Positions 17,191-25,430 of a stretch of DNA of 64,000 bases are shown one piece after another (the first letter of the stretch is position 1; every line of letters starts with the position of its first letter). The notes under the pieces were generated by a model that saw only the letters and a list, made by a program, of their open reading frames with translations, made no database searches and was not told the DNA's origin. This DNA comes from Archangium violaceum (lineage in GTDB: Bacteria; Myxococcota; Myxococcia; Myxococcales; Myxococcaceae). The DNA is taken from NCBI RefSeq assembly GCF_016887565.1, contig NZ_CP069396.1, positions 13,149,981-13,213,980 on the forward strand, in the 5' to 3' direction. Made by a program: the position numbers and the translations under genes.

Positions 17191-17607
17191 TCAGGTGGAG
17201 GGCCGCCTCAGTTCCTCCCGCAGCTCCTGGAGGGACTCACAGTTCCGCTCCACCGTGTGCTCCAGCATCGTCAGGCGCGTGCCGTGCTGGTCGAGACGCT
17301 CGCAGAGCTCTTTCCGGAGCGTGTTCACCTGTTCGTGCAGGGTCTCACGCAGTTGCACATCCCTCTTCTGGACCTCCTGCCGGAGATGCTGGATATCACT
17401 GGCCAGCTGGCGGTCGCGTACCTTGCTGTCGGCGGCCTCCTGCTCCACCTTGCGCGTCAGATCCTTGAGCTGCTGGTCCACGCGGTCCAGACGTTGGTCC
17501 ACGCGGTCCAGACGTTGGTCCAATAGCGTCAGGATCCGCTGTTCTCCTGGCGTGAGGTTCTGCTCGTTCGTGCCCGTGAACACCGACGTGGAACTCTCCA
17601 TCGACAC
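17191..17607 (-). CDS. Coiled-coil protein downstream of dnaA
   Basis: 138 residues, almost wholly helical and charged with heptad spacing (LTLLDQRLDRVDQRLDRVDQQLKDL), after a 20-residue Ser/Thr-rich start. A 21-bp direct repeat near 17490-17522 encodes a duplicated LDRVDQR unit. No signal peptide or membrane segment. It follows dnaA on the same strand where many bacteria have dnaN. Function unknown. Confidence 0.65.
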   Translation of the reverse strand: MSMESSTSVFTGTNEQNLTPGEQRILTLLDQRLDRVDQRLDRVDQQLKDLTRKVEQEAADSKVRDRQLASDIQHLRQEVQKRDVQLRETLHEQVNTLRKELCERLDQHGTRLTMLEHTVERNCESLQELREELRRPST

Positions 17608-17637
17608 ACACCTCCTGTGCTGACTTCATGCGTAGGA

Positions 17638-17652
17638 TGACCTTAGAGGTCA
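17638..17652. promoter_or_regulatory. Palindrome TGACC-TTAGA-GGTCA upstream of the coiled-coil gene
   Basis: A 15-bp inverted repeat about 30-45 bp before the start at 17607, with further TGACTT-type half-sites on both sides (17620s and 17660s). The position fits an operator near the promoter. No regulator is identified. Confidence 0.4.
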
Positions 17653-17710
17653 CTACGAGTCAAGTCACTGGATGGGTCAGGTTCTCGGGGGCTCGACTTC
17701 TTCGGACAGA

Positions 17711-17744
17711 CCCTCACCCCGTCCCTCTCCCGGAGGGAGAGGGG
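17711..17744 (+). repeat. Interspersed palindrome between dnaA and the coiled-coil gene
   Basis: CCCTCACCCCGTCCCTCTCC then CGGAGGGAGAGGGG, 38 bp past the dnaA stop. Single copy. Confidence 0.9.
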
Positions 17745-17781
17745 TTGGTGCTGGTGTTGGTGGGTGGGGTGGTTTGGGGCA

Positions 17782-19137
17782 CTACTCGCCGACCAGCTTC
17801 GACTCCAGCTCGTCCAGCTCTCGCTTTACTCCCGCGTCCGTCTCGCGCAGCTTCTCCACCTTGCGCACCGCTGAAATCACCGTCGAGTGGTCCTTGTTGA
17901 ACCTCGCCGCGATCTCCGGGAACGAACCCTTCGTCAGCTTCCGGCTCAGGTACATCGCCACCTGTCTCGCGTGCGCCAGCGCCTTGTGTCTCCGGTCCTC
18001 CTTCAGCGCCTCCACCGGCACCTTGTAGTACCTCGCCACCTCTCGCTGGATGCTCTCCACGTCCACCACCTGCCGCGTCGGCAGCACGTCCTTCAATACG
18101 TGCGACACGAAGTCCACCGTCACCGGTTGTCTCGACAGCGAGTGGATCGCGCTCACCTTCACCAGCGCCCCCTCCAGCTCCCTCACGTTCTTCTGGATCG
18201 CCCTCGCGATGAAGTGCGCCACCTCGTCCGGCAAATCCAACCCCTCCAGCGCCGCCTTCTTCTGCAGGATCGCCACCCGCGTCTCGAAGCTCGGCTCTTG
18301 AATATCCGTGATGAGCCCCATGCTGAACCGGCTCCTCAGCCGCTCCTCCAGCCCGGGCACCTCCGCCGGCACCATGTCGCTCGTCAGGATGATCGCCTTG
18401 CCCAGCTCGTGCAGCGTGTTGAACGTGTGGAAGAACTCCCGCTGCGTCTCTTCCTTCCGTCCCAGGAACTGCACGTCGTCGATCAGCAGCACGTCGCACT
18501 CGTCCCGGAACTTCCTCCGGAACTCCGGCATCCGCTGCTCTCGCACGCTCTCGATGTACTCGTTCGTGAACTGCTCGCTCGACAGGTACACCACCCGCTG
18601 CGTCGGATCCCTCTCCCAGATCTTGTTGCCAATGGCGTGCAGCAGGTGCGTCTTGCCCAGCCCCGTCCCTCCATACACGTAGAGCGGGTTGTAGGCCCGC
18701 CCCGGGCTCTCCGCCACCGCGTGCGCCGCCGCCGCCGCCAGCTGGTTGCTGTCCGCCACCACGAAGCTCTGGAACGTGAACCGCGCGTTCAACCGCGGCG
18801 GCCTCGCCCCTCCCGCCGACTTGACCTGCGGTGCGGGTTGCAGCGTCGGCGCCGGCGCCAGCCCCTCCACCACCTCGTACGCCAGTGACGTCGCCTCGTT
18901 CGTCACCTTCGCCAGCGTCGCCTCCATCAACGCCCGGTAATGGTCGTCCACCCAGTCCCGGTAGAACCGGTCCGGCACTCCCAGCACCAGCACGCCCTCG
19001 CGGACCTCCAAGGGCTGCATCCGGCCGATCCACCCCAGGGCATAGTCCCGCTTGTCCTGCCTCAGGCAGTCGAGCATCCGCTCCCAGAGATTCTCGGCAC
19101 TTGGCGTGTGGGTCAGAGGTCGGGCGAGCGCGTTCAC
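17782..19137 (-). CDS. dnaA: Chromosomal replication initiator DnaA
   Basis: 451 residues from GTG 19137, preceded by GGAGG. Domain I about 1-90; a short Ala/Pro-rich linker; AAA+ domain III with Walker A GGTGLGKT (156-163) and Walker B LLIDD (217-221); domain IV with the DnaA signature KDHSTVISAVRKVE. It binds DnaA boxes and opens oriC in its ATP form. The gene faces away from rpmH, and no dnaN follows it in this window. Confidence 0.98.
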   Translation of the reverse strand: MNALARPLTHTPSAENLWERMLDCLRQDKRDYALGWIGRMQPLEVREGVLVLGVPDRFYRDWVDDHYRALMEATLAKVTNEATSLAYEVVEGLAPAPTLQPAPQVKSAGGARPPRLNARFTFQSFVVADSNQLAAAAAHAVAESPGRAYNPLYVYGGTGLGKTHLLHAIGNKIWERDPTQRVVYLSSEQFTNEYIESVREQRMPEFRRKFRDECDVLLIDDVQFLGRKEETQREFFHTFNTLHELGKAIILTSDMVPAEVPGLEERLRSRFSMGLITDIQEPSFETRVAILQKKAALEGLDLPDEVAHFIARAIQKNVRELEGALVKVSAIHSLSRQPVTVDFVSHVLKDVLPTRQVVDVESIQREVARYYKVPVEALKEDRRHKALAHARQVAMYLSRKLTKGSFPEIAARFNKDHSTVISAVRKVEKLRETDAGVKRELDELESKLVGE

Positions 19138-19509
19138 GAAGAGGCCTCCGGTGCGCTGGCGAACCGCCAGGCAGGGGGCCGTCCGTGCTAACAGCCCCCC
19201 CCAGGGCGATCAAGTTTGCCGCCCCAAACCCAGCGATTTCGCACCCCTACACCCACCCTCCTGATCGCAACCCCCGGCGCGGAATCCCCCACCCCCTCTC
19301 GTCGGTTCTCGCCCCCGTCACCCACCTCCACCCCGCTTCACCCCGGGTGTGGGGCGCAAAACCGGGACGGACCGTCAGGTCCGGACACCCCGGAGTGATC
19401 CGACATTGACTTGGGTGGGAGATCGGGTTACGAGCGCCGCCTTCCTCAGTCTCGTGGATAAGGGTGCCCGCCTCCCGGGCGAGCGCCACGTTGTCCCAGG
19501 AGTTCTGCC
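19138..19509. other. dnaA-rpmH intergenic region, candidate replication origin
   Basis: 372 bp without a gene, between divergent dnaA and rpmH. One near-consensus DnaA box (CGTGGATAA at 19453-19461, one mismatch to TGTGGATAA) was seen. The middle is C-rich on the top strand with runs such as CCCCCCC and ACCCACC, and no strong AT-rich unwinding element is evident. Gene orientation reverses here. Origin function is inferred from context; box density is low, so the true origin could lie elsewhere nearby. Confidence 0.45.
19406..19434 (+). promoter_or_regulatory. Candidate rpmH promoter
   Basis: TTGACT (19406-19411), a 17-bp spacer and TACGAG (19429-19434) lie about 75 bp upstream of the rpmH GTG. 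The -35 is good and the -10 weak. Confidence 0.4.
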
Positions 19510-19662
19510 GTGTCCAAGCGCACCTACCAGCCGTCGAAGATCAAGCGCAACCGCACCCACGGGTTCCGCAAGCGCAACTCCACCCGGGCGGGCCAGGACG
19601 TGCTCAGCCGCCGCCGCGCCAAGGGCCGTAAGCGCCTCGTGGTGTCCGCGTACAAGAAGTAG
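19510..19662 (+). CDS. rpmH: 50S ribosomal protein L34
   Basis: 50 residues from GTG 19510 to TAG 19662, preceded by CCCAGGAG. The basic sequence has the L34 pattern [18 protein letters not shown], then [18 protein letters not shown]. It is the first gene of the conserved rpmH-rnpA-yidD-yidC block. Confidence 0.97.
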   Translation: MSKRTYQPSKIKRNRTHGFRKRNSTRAGQDVLSRRRAKGRKRLVVSAYKK

Positions 19663-19675
19663 CCGGGACTTGCTC

Positions 19676-20077
19676 GTGACGGCCGAGGGCCAGGCGCCTG
19701 CTCGCGATGAGCGCTTCCCCAAGGCTGTCCGCCTGCTCCGGCGGCGCGAGTTCCTCGAGGTCCAGGAGGGTGGTCAGAAGATTCCTTCCGACTGCCTCCT
19801 GGGGCTCGCCAGGCCCAACGGCAAGCCGTATTCCCGCGTGGGCCTCACCGTTTCCAGCAAGGTGGGCAATGCCGTGGTGCGTGCCCGCCTGCGTCGGCTC
19901 CTGCGCGAGCTCTTCCGCAAGCGTCGGGCGCAATGGCCTCCGGGTGTCGACGTAGTCCTGGTCGTGCGCCAGTCCGCCAAGGACGCTTCCTTCCCGGAGA
20001 TGTCGCGGGCCTTCGATGGAGTCACCCGCAAGCTGCAGAGGCTGTTTCCGTCAGGCCCCCGGGAGTCCGCCCGATGA
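19676..20077 (+). CDS. rnpA: Ribonuclease P protein component
   Basis: 133 residues from GTG 19676, 13 bp after rpmH (TTG 19670 is an alternative). Basic alpha/beta protein with [40 protein letters not shown] and [14 protein letters not shown]. The family signature RNR is here RAR (the Asn is replaced by Ala). It binds the catalytic RNase P RNA and pre-tRNA leaders. Its end overlaps yidD by four bases. Confidence 0.93.
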   Translation: MTAEGQAPARDERFPKAVRLLRRREFLEVQEGGQKIPSDCLLGLARPNGKPYSRVGLTVSSKVGNAVVRARLRRLLRELFRKRRAQWPPGVDVVLVVRQSAKDASFPEMSRAFDGVTRKLQRLFPSGPRESAR

Positions 20078-20292
20078 GCCCGCTCGCCTACCTGCTCGCG
20101 TTGCCCATCCGCTTCTACAAGCGGTTCCTCTCGCCGTTGCTTCCCCCGGCCTGCCGCTTCCACCCCACCTGCTCCGTGTACGCCCTGGAGGCGCTCCAGA
20201 AGCACGGCGCCCTTCGCGGCCTCCGCCTCACCCTCTGGCGCCTCCTGCGTTGCCAGCCCTTCCATCCGGGCGGCTTCGACCCGGTGCCTTGA
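20074..20292 (+). CDS. yidD: Membrane protein insertion efficiency factor YidD
   Basis: 72 residues from ATG 20074 (ATGA overlap with rnpA). Amphipathic N-terminus ([19 protein letters not shown]), then [19 protein letters not shown] and [15 protein letters not shown], the YidD signature with three Cys. It assists YidC at the inner membrane. Confidence 0.96.
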   Translation: MSPLAYLLALPIRFYKRFLSPLLPPACRFHPTCSVYALEALQKHGALRGLRLTLWRLLRCQPFHPGGFDPVP

Positions 20293-20305
20293 CCTCCCCC
20301 TCCCT

Positions 20306-22156
20306 ATGAACGATCTCGATCCGCTCTCGCCCAACTCGGCCGACTCGCAGCGGCGACTCCTGACAGCCCTCGCGCTCGCGATGGTGCTCACCTTCGCCTA
20401 CACCTTCTTCTTCGCGCCCAAGGGGACTCCCCCCGAGGCCGGCGCCCAGGACGGAGGGCAGGTCGCGGCCGTCTCGGATGGGGGCACTCCCGCTCCCTCG
20501 ACGGGCACCGCCGCCGCGCCGCCGCCGCCGTCCGGGGGTGAGTCCGCCGGGGGCCCCGCGGTGGCCAATGCCGACGCCGCGCCGCCTCCGCCGGTGCGCA
20601 CCCTGGATGCCAGGCGCGAGTCGGCGCACTACACCTTCTCCTCGCAGGGCGCGGGCCTGTCCTCGGCCGTGCTCCAGGGCGAGAAGATGCGCGAGCAGCA
20701 GCACCTCTCGCTCGCCGACGGCTACAAGCTGCTCTTCGGCGGCCAGGTGCCTCCGCCGCCGCAGATGAACCTGGCGCAGCCCATGGCCGGCCAGCCCCTG
20801 CCGCTCGCCGTCTCCATCGACGGCCCCTCCGCCCTGTCGGCCGACACCCGCTACGCGGTGAGCGAGGACAGTGGCGATGGCCGCGTCACCTTCACCGCTC
20901 GCCAGGGGCCGTGGGAGGTGACGAAGACGCTCGTGTGGCCCAAGGAGGGCTTCGAGCTGGCCTACACCGTCCAGGTGAAGAACACCTCGGCGCAGCCTCT
21001 CACCGGCGAGCTGTCGGTGCACTACAACCGCGCCATCAACCCCGAGTCCGAGCACGCCCCCTCCTTCTTCGGCGGCGTGGGCAACCTCAGCTACGCCTCG
21101 TGCCACGTGGGCGAGGAGAAGCACAAGCTGGGGCCGGACCAGAGTCAGCCCGACCCCGAGACGCTGCGCGGCCCGGTGCACTTCTTCGGCGTCGACCAGC
21201 AGTACTTCCTCTCGGCGCTCTACCCGCTGGATGGCGCCCAGCAGGGCCGCTGCTCGCTGGTGGGCACCCCCGAGGCGCGCGCCGTCGTCGCCAGTTTCCC
21301 CCTCACCGCCGGCCCCGGACAGACGGTGACGTACCGCTTCGGCGGGTACTTCGGGCCCAAAGAGCCGGAGCTGCTCGACGTGGTGCCCGGCCAGGCCCTG
21401 CGCCAGAGCGCGGGCCTCACCAGCGTCGCCGCCAACCCGCAGCTCGGTGAGACGGTCGACTACGGCTGGTGGGCCGCCATCGCCAAGCTGCTCGTCACGG
21501 TGATGAAGTTCTTCCACAACCTCACCGGCAACTGGGGCGTGGCCATCATCCTCCTCACCGTGCTGGTGAAGACGCTGCTGCTGCCCCTCACCCATCGCTC
21601 CATGGTCAGCATGGAGGCCATGAAGAAGCTCCAGCCGCGCGTCGAGGAGCTGCGCAAGAAGTACGCGGACGACCGCGAGCGCCAGAACATGGAGATGATG
21701 AAGCTCTATCAGGAGGCCAAGGTGAACCCGCTCGGCGGCTGCCTCCCGATGCTCATCCAGATGCCCGTCTGGTTCGCCCTCTTCACCGCCCTGCGCAACA
21801 GCTACGACATCTACCAGGAGCCCTTCTTCGGCCCCGTCTGGCGCGACCTCACCTACAAGGATCCCACCTACCTGCTGCCGCTCGCCCTGGGCGTCAGCAT
21901 GATCATCACCCAGAAGCTCCAGCCGCAGATGGGCGACCCCACCCAGGCGAAGATCATGACCTGGTTCGTCCCCATCATCTTCAGCCTCACGCTGCTCAAC
22001 TACCCGGCCGGTCTCGCGCTCTACATCTTCACCAACAACATCCTCTCCATCGCCCAGCAGTACGGCCTGCGGAAGTGGTTGGAGAAGCGCGGCGGCGGTG
22101 ACGGCGGGCTTCCGGCGGGCACGGCCACGGCCACCGCGGGAGGCAAGCGCAAGTGA
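20306..22156 (+). CDS. yidC: Membrane protein insertase YidC
   Basis: 616 residues. First membrane helix about 18-36, a Pro/Ala-rich linker (about 40-95), a large periplasmic P1 beta domain (about 100-370), then the conserved core with WWAAIAKLLVTVMKFFHNLTGNWG, KTLLLPLTHRSMVSM, GGCLPMLIQMPVWFALF, and two last helices including FVPIIFSLTLLNYPAGLALYI. It inserts proteins into the inner membrane alone or with SecYEG. The stop overlaps the jag GTG (GTGA). Confidence 0.97.
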   Translation: MNDLDPLSPNSADSQRRLLTALALAMVLTFAYTFFFAPKGTPPEAGAQDGGQVAAVSDGGTPAPSTGTAAAPPPPSGGESAGGPAVANADAAPPPPVRTLDARRESAHYTFSSQGAGLSSAVLQGEKMREQQHLSLADGYKLLFGGQVPPPPQMNLAQPMAGQPLPLAVSIDGPSALSADTRYAVSEDSGDGRVTFTARQGPWEVTKTLVWPKEGFELAYTVQVKNTSAQPLTGELSVHYNRAINPESEHAPSFFGGVGNLSYASCHVGEEKHKLGPDQSQPDPETLRGPVHFFGVDQQYFLSALYPLDGAQQGRCSLVGTPEARAVVASFPLTAGPGQTVTYRFGGYFGPKEPELLDVVPGQALRQSAGLTSVAANPQLGETVDYGWWAAIAKLLVTVMKFFHNLTGNWGVAIILLTVLVKTLLLPLTHRSMVSMEAMKKLQPRVEELRKKYADDRERQNMEMMKLYQEAKVNPLGGCLPMLIQMPVWFALFTALRNSYDIYQEPFFGPVWRDLTYKDPTYLLPLALGVSMIITQKLQPQMGDPTQAKIMTWFVPIIFSLTLLNYPAGLALYIFTNNILSIAQQYGLRKWLEKRGGGDGGLPAGTATATAGGKRK

Positions 22157-22950
22157 GCGACGCGCAGGCACCCGAGGCCCTCCCGGCCGGCAATGGCTCG
22201 GACTTCCGCGCCCGCGTGGAGCGGCTCCTCACCGACATCCTCGGGTTGATGGGCTTCCCCGCCCGCATCGACTTCAAGGACGCCAGCGATGGCAGCCTCT
22301 CCGTCGCCCTCCACTTCCAGGGCGAGCCGCCCCCGGGCGTGGAGCCCGGCAAGCGCAGCCAGGTGGTGGACTCGATGCAGTTCCTCCTCAACAAGATGCT
22401 CCACCGCCCCGGCACCGAGCGGCGCTTCGTGCTCGTGGGCGCGGGCATCCACCCGGAGCCTCGCAGCGAGCGGTTGAAGCGCGAGCAGGCCGCCGCCGCC
22501 ACGCAGGCCCCGGCGGCTCCGGCTCCGCAGCCCCAGCCCGCCCCCCAGCCGAGGGCCCAGCCCCAGGCTCCCGCCCCCAGGCAGGAGAAGGCTCCCGCCC
22601 GCGCTCAGGCCCCGGCCCCCCGGCAGGAGAAGGCCCCGGCCGCCCCCGCCCGCCCGTCCGATTCCGACGAGCGCTCCCTCGAGGTGGCCGAGGACCCCGC
22701 TCTGCGCGAGGTGGCTCGCAAGCTCGCCGAGAAGTCGGCCTCGCTCGGTCGCTTCTACGCCCTCGTTAACGTGAAACAAGAAGACCGCGCGCGCGTCATG
22801 AAGGCGGTAGAGGGCGTTCCGGGTGTGAAGGTCTCTTGCGAGGGCGAGGGCCGCAACCGGCGCGTCGTGTTCACCCCGGCCAAGCCTGCCCCGCTCCCCA
22901 AGCGGAGCATGCTGCCGGAGGACGATGACGAGGATGACCTCGAGGGCTGA
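22153..22950 (+). CDS. Jag/KhpB-type RNA-binding protein with a degenerate R3H end
   Basis: 265 residues from GTG 22153. A KH-like domain (about 15-105, FRARVERLLTDILGLMGFPA... SMQFLLNKM), an Ala/Pro/Gln/Lys linker with two copies of APAPRQEKAPA (about 112-175), and a C-terminal R3H-like fold (about 178-245) ending CEGEGRNRRVVFTP. The R-x3-H core reads RARVMK, so the His is missing. The position after yidC is the classic jag position. Confidence 0.85.
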   Translation: MSDAQAPEALPAGNGSDFRARVERLLTDILGLMGFPARIDFKDASDGSLSVALHFQGEPPPGVEPGKRSQVVDSMQFLLNKMLHRPGTERRFVLVGAGIHPEPRSERLKREQAAAATQAPAAPAPQPQPAPQPRAQPQAPAPRQEKAPARAQAPAPRQEKAPAAPARPSDSDERSLEVAEDPALREVARKLAEKSASLGRFYALVNVKQEDRARVMKAVEGVPGVKVSCEGEGRNRRVVFTPAKPAPLPKRSMLPEDDDEDDLEG

Positions 22951-22984
22951 ACCGCCTCGCGGTCCACCGACGAAAGGGCATGCA

Positions 22985-23215
22985 ATGGGCAAGGCCAAGT
23001 CGCTCAAGGACAAGCTGTACGGCGCGGCCGTGCTGAAGATGAGCTTCCGGCTGCGCGGGGACGAGGACTCCCCTGCCTTCAAGTTCGTGTACCCCGGCGT
23101 TCTCAGGGACCTCGAGCTGGAGGACGCGTCCGTCGAGAAGTACATCGAGGAGAACCGCGAGGCCGTCGAGCGCGCCGCTCGGGGCTCCACTCCCGCTCAG
23201 GGCGCCCGGGAGTGA
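22985..23215 (+). CDS. Small conserved-looking protein between jag and mnmE
   Basis: 76 residues from ATG 22985 (AAGGGC upstream). N-terminal GKAKSLKDKLYGAAVLKMSF, then FKFVYPGVLRDLELEDASVEKY. Soluble and charged. No family recognised. It lies in the operon-like row rpmH to mnmE, 34 bp after jag. Confidence 0.7.
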   Translation: MGKAKSLKDKLYGAAVLKMSFRLRGDEDSPAFKFVYPGVLRDLELEDASVEKYIEENREAVERAARGSTPAQGARE

Positions 23216-23317
23216 CCTCCCTCCGGGGAGCCTTCGGGACGGCCGCCCCCGTGGCCGTCGTGCCGGAGGCTTCCTCGCCCCAGGGCTCGTCCCGTCCGTG
23301 TTCGTGACGTCCGACGC

Positions 23318-24751
23318 ATGAGTTCCCCTCCCGCGACCCTCGCCGCGCTCGCCACCGCTCCCGCCGCCGGCGCCGTGGGCATCCTCCGCCTCTCCGGGCC
23401 CGCCGCGCTCGAGGCCGGACGGTTGCTCGCCCCCGGCGTCCCTCTCTCCCCCACCCCCCGCCACGCCTACCTGGCTTCCTTCGTCGATGCCTCCGGCTCC
23501 GTGCTCGACGAGGGCCTCTTCCTCTTCTTCCGCGCACCCCACTCGTTCACCGGCGAGGACGTCGTCGAGCTCCAGGCCCATGGCAGCCCCAGGCTCCTGC
23601 GCATGTTGCTCGCTCGGGCCCTCGAGCACCCCGCCGTGCGCCTCGCCGGGCCCGGTGAGTTCACCCGCCGCGCCTTCCTTAATGGCCGCATCGACCTCAC
23701 CCGCGCCGAGGCCGTCGCCGACCTCGTCGCCGCCGACTCCGAGGCCGCCGTCCGTGCCGCCGCCTCTGGCCTCGTGGGCGCGCTGACCGCTCGCGTTCGC
23801 GCCCTCGAGGAGCCGCTGCGTTCCCTCCATGCCGACCTGGAGGGCGTGCTGAATTTCCCCGAGGAGGCCGAGGGCGCCGATGACGGCGCGGAGTCGCGTG
23901 TCGCCGAGCTGCGCGCCTCCGCCGATGCCTTGCTCGCCGAGGTGGGTCGTGGACGCCTTGTTCGCCGTGGCGCTCGCGTCGCCCTCTACGGGCCCGTCAA
24001 TGCCGGCAAGTCCACCTTGTTCAACCGGCTCGTGGGCGAGGAGCGCGCCCTCGTCGATGACGAGCCCGGGACCACTCGCGATGTCCTGGAGGCCCGCGTC
24101 GAGTGGGACGGGCTCGCCGTGTCCCTGCTCGATACCGCGGGTCTTCGTGAGGCTCCCGGGCGCATCGAGGCCCTGGGCATTGCTCGCACCCGTGAGGTAC
24201 TCGCCTCCGTCGACCTCGCCGTGCTCGTCCTTCCTCCCGGCTCCAGGGCGGCAGAGGCCCGACAGTGGCTCCTCGAGGCCGGGGCCACTCCGGTTCTTCG
24301 TGTCTCGGGCAAGTGTGACGTGGTCCTCGGGGGAGACCCTCACCCTGACCCTCTCCCAGAGGGAGAGGGGATTGACTCGGGCTCAACCCCGGGGACACGT
24401 ACCCTCTCCCCGTCCCTCTCCCGGAGGGAGAGGGGTGATGGGGGCGATGGGTTGCTTGTGAGTGGACTCACAGGTCAGGGCGTCGAGGCTCTTCGCTCCT
24501 CTGTCCTCTCCCGCTTGTGGGGCGGTGGTGCCCCCTCCGCCGTCGCCCTCGTCTCCGAACGGCATGCCGATGCCCTCCGGCGCACCGCGGACGCCCTCTC
24601 CCGCGCCCAGCTCGCCTGCCGCTTCTCCTCCCTCGAGGTCGTCTCCGGTGAGCTCGGTCTCGCCCTCGAGGCCCTCGGCGAGGTCTCCGGTACCTCCGTC
24701 TTCGACGCCCTCCTCGACGCCATCTTCCAGCGCTTCTGCATCGGAAAGTAG
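23318..24751 (+). CDS. mnmE: tRNA-modification GTPase MnmE, with a repeat-derived insertion
   Basis: 477 residues. N-terminal THF-binding domain (1-120, AGPGEFTRRAFLNGRIDL), helical domain, and a G domain with G1 GPVNAGKS (225-232), G2 GTTRD (251-255), G3 DTAG (272-275) and a G4 that reads GKCD (331-334) instead of NKxD. The C-terminus FCIGK is intact. With MnmG it makes the cmnm5 modification of wobble U34. Residues about 341-373 are encoded by two copies of the interspersed palindrome (PHPDPLPEGEG and TLSPSLSRRERG) inserted in frame between G4 and the SAK-equivalent motif (SGLTGQG). Confidence 0.95.
   Translation: MSSPPATLAALATAPAAGAVGILRLSGPAALEAGRLLAPGVPLSPTPRHAYLASFVDASGSVLDEGLFLFFRAPHSFTGEDVVELQAHGSPRLLRMLLARALEHPAVRLAGPGEFTRRAFLNGRIDLTRAEAVADLVAADSEAAVRAAASGLVGALTARVRALEEPLRSLHADLEGVLNFPEEAEGADDGAESRVAELRASADALLAEVGRGRLVRRGARVALYGPVNAGKSTLFNRLVGEERALVDDEPGTTRDVLEARVEWDGLAVSLLDTAGLREAPGRIEALGIARTREVLASVDLAVLVLPPGSRAAEARQWLLEAGATPVLRVSGKCDVVLGGDPHPDPLPEGEGIDSGSTPGTRTLSPSLSRRERGDGGDGLLVSGLTGQGVEALRSSVLSRLWGGGAPSAVALVSERHADALRRTADALSRAQLACRFSSLEVVSGELGLALEALGEVSGTSVFDALLDAIFQRFCIGK
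24337..24370 (+). repeat. Interspersed palindrome inside mnmE, doublet unit 1
   Basis: CCCTCACCCTGA then CCCTCTCCC-AGAGGGAGAGGGG, in frame with mnmE. Unit 2 starts 65 bp later; the spacer contains CAACCCCGGGG. Confidence 0.92.
24402..24435 (+). repeat. Interspersed palindrome inside mnmE, doublet unit 2
   Basis: CCCTCTCCCCGTCCCTCTCC then CGGAGGGAGAGGGG. It is read in a different codon phase from unit 1, so the two copies encode different peptides. Confidence 0.92.
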
Positions 24752-24836
24752 ACACCTCCTCCCAGCCCAGGGGGATGTCAGACCCCTCCCTAGAATGCGT
24801 CCCCTGCCCGGCTCACTCGAGCCGGAGGAGGACAGG

Positions 24837-25430
24837 GTGATTCCGATGTGCAACAGCCAGGCGGCGTACTCGGCTCTCGAGGCGCTGCCCATGGGATGGG
24901 TGGGAGAGATCCTCGACGAGGAGCTGGTGGCTTCGCCCCGGCCGGCGCCAGGTCAGGCCCGTGCCGCTTTCATGTTGGGTGTGGAGCTCGGTGAACGGCT
25001 CGATCCTCGGCGCGGTGGGTCCGGGCGCTGGTGCTTCCTCCGCGCTCCCGAGCTGCGGCTCGGCCGTGATGTGCTCGTGCCGGACCTCGCCGGCTGGCGC
25101 CGCGACAGGCTCTCCGAGGCCCCAGCTCCCGAGGAGCCGTTCCTCACCCTCGCGCCAGATTGGATCTGCGAGGTGCTCGCTCCCTCCACCGCCGCGCTCG
25201 ACCGCACCCGCAAGCTGCCGGCCTACGCTCGCGCCGGCGTCTCTCACGTGTGGCTCGTCGATCCCTCCGCCCGCACGCTCGAGGTCTTCCAGCGCGTCAA
25301 GCGCGGCTGGCTCCTCGTCGACTCCTTCGAGGGCGACGCCATCGTCCGCGCCGAGCCCTTCTCCTCGCTCCCCCTGGAGCTCACCTCGCTGTGGCTACCC
25401 AGCGAGCCGCACCTGGAGGTGGTGCGCTGA
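24837..25430 (+). CDS. Uma2-family (DUF820) putative endonuclease, paralog 1
   Basis: 197 residues from GTG 24837, with GGAGGAGG upstream (ATG 24795 would be longer). PD-(D/E)xK-like Uma2 features: ALPMGWVGEILDEELVASP, RLGRDVLVPDLAGWRR, WICEVLAPSTAALDRTRK, GVSHVWLVDPSARTLEVF. The C-terminus overlaps the convergent gene at 25395 by 36 bp. Function in cells is unknown; nuclease activity is only predicted. Confidence 0.85.
   Translation: MIPMCNSQAAYSALEALPMGWVGEILDEELVASPRPAPGQARAAFMLGVELGERLDPRRGGSGRWCFLRAPELRLGRDVLVPDLAGWRRDRLSEAPAPEEPFLTLAPDWICEVLAPSTAALDRTRKLPAYARAGVSHVWLVDPSARTLEVFQRVKRGWLLVDSFEGDAIVRAEPFSSLPLELTSLWLPSEPHLEVVR

Noticed and set aside
24337..24435. CRISPR-like repeated units
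   Set aside because: Only two palindromic units per site with variable short spacers, no cas genes and copies scattered across the window. They fit a REP/BIME family.
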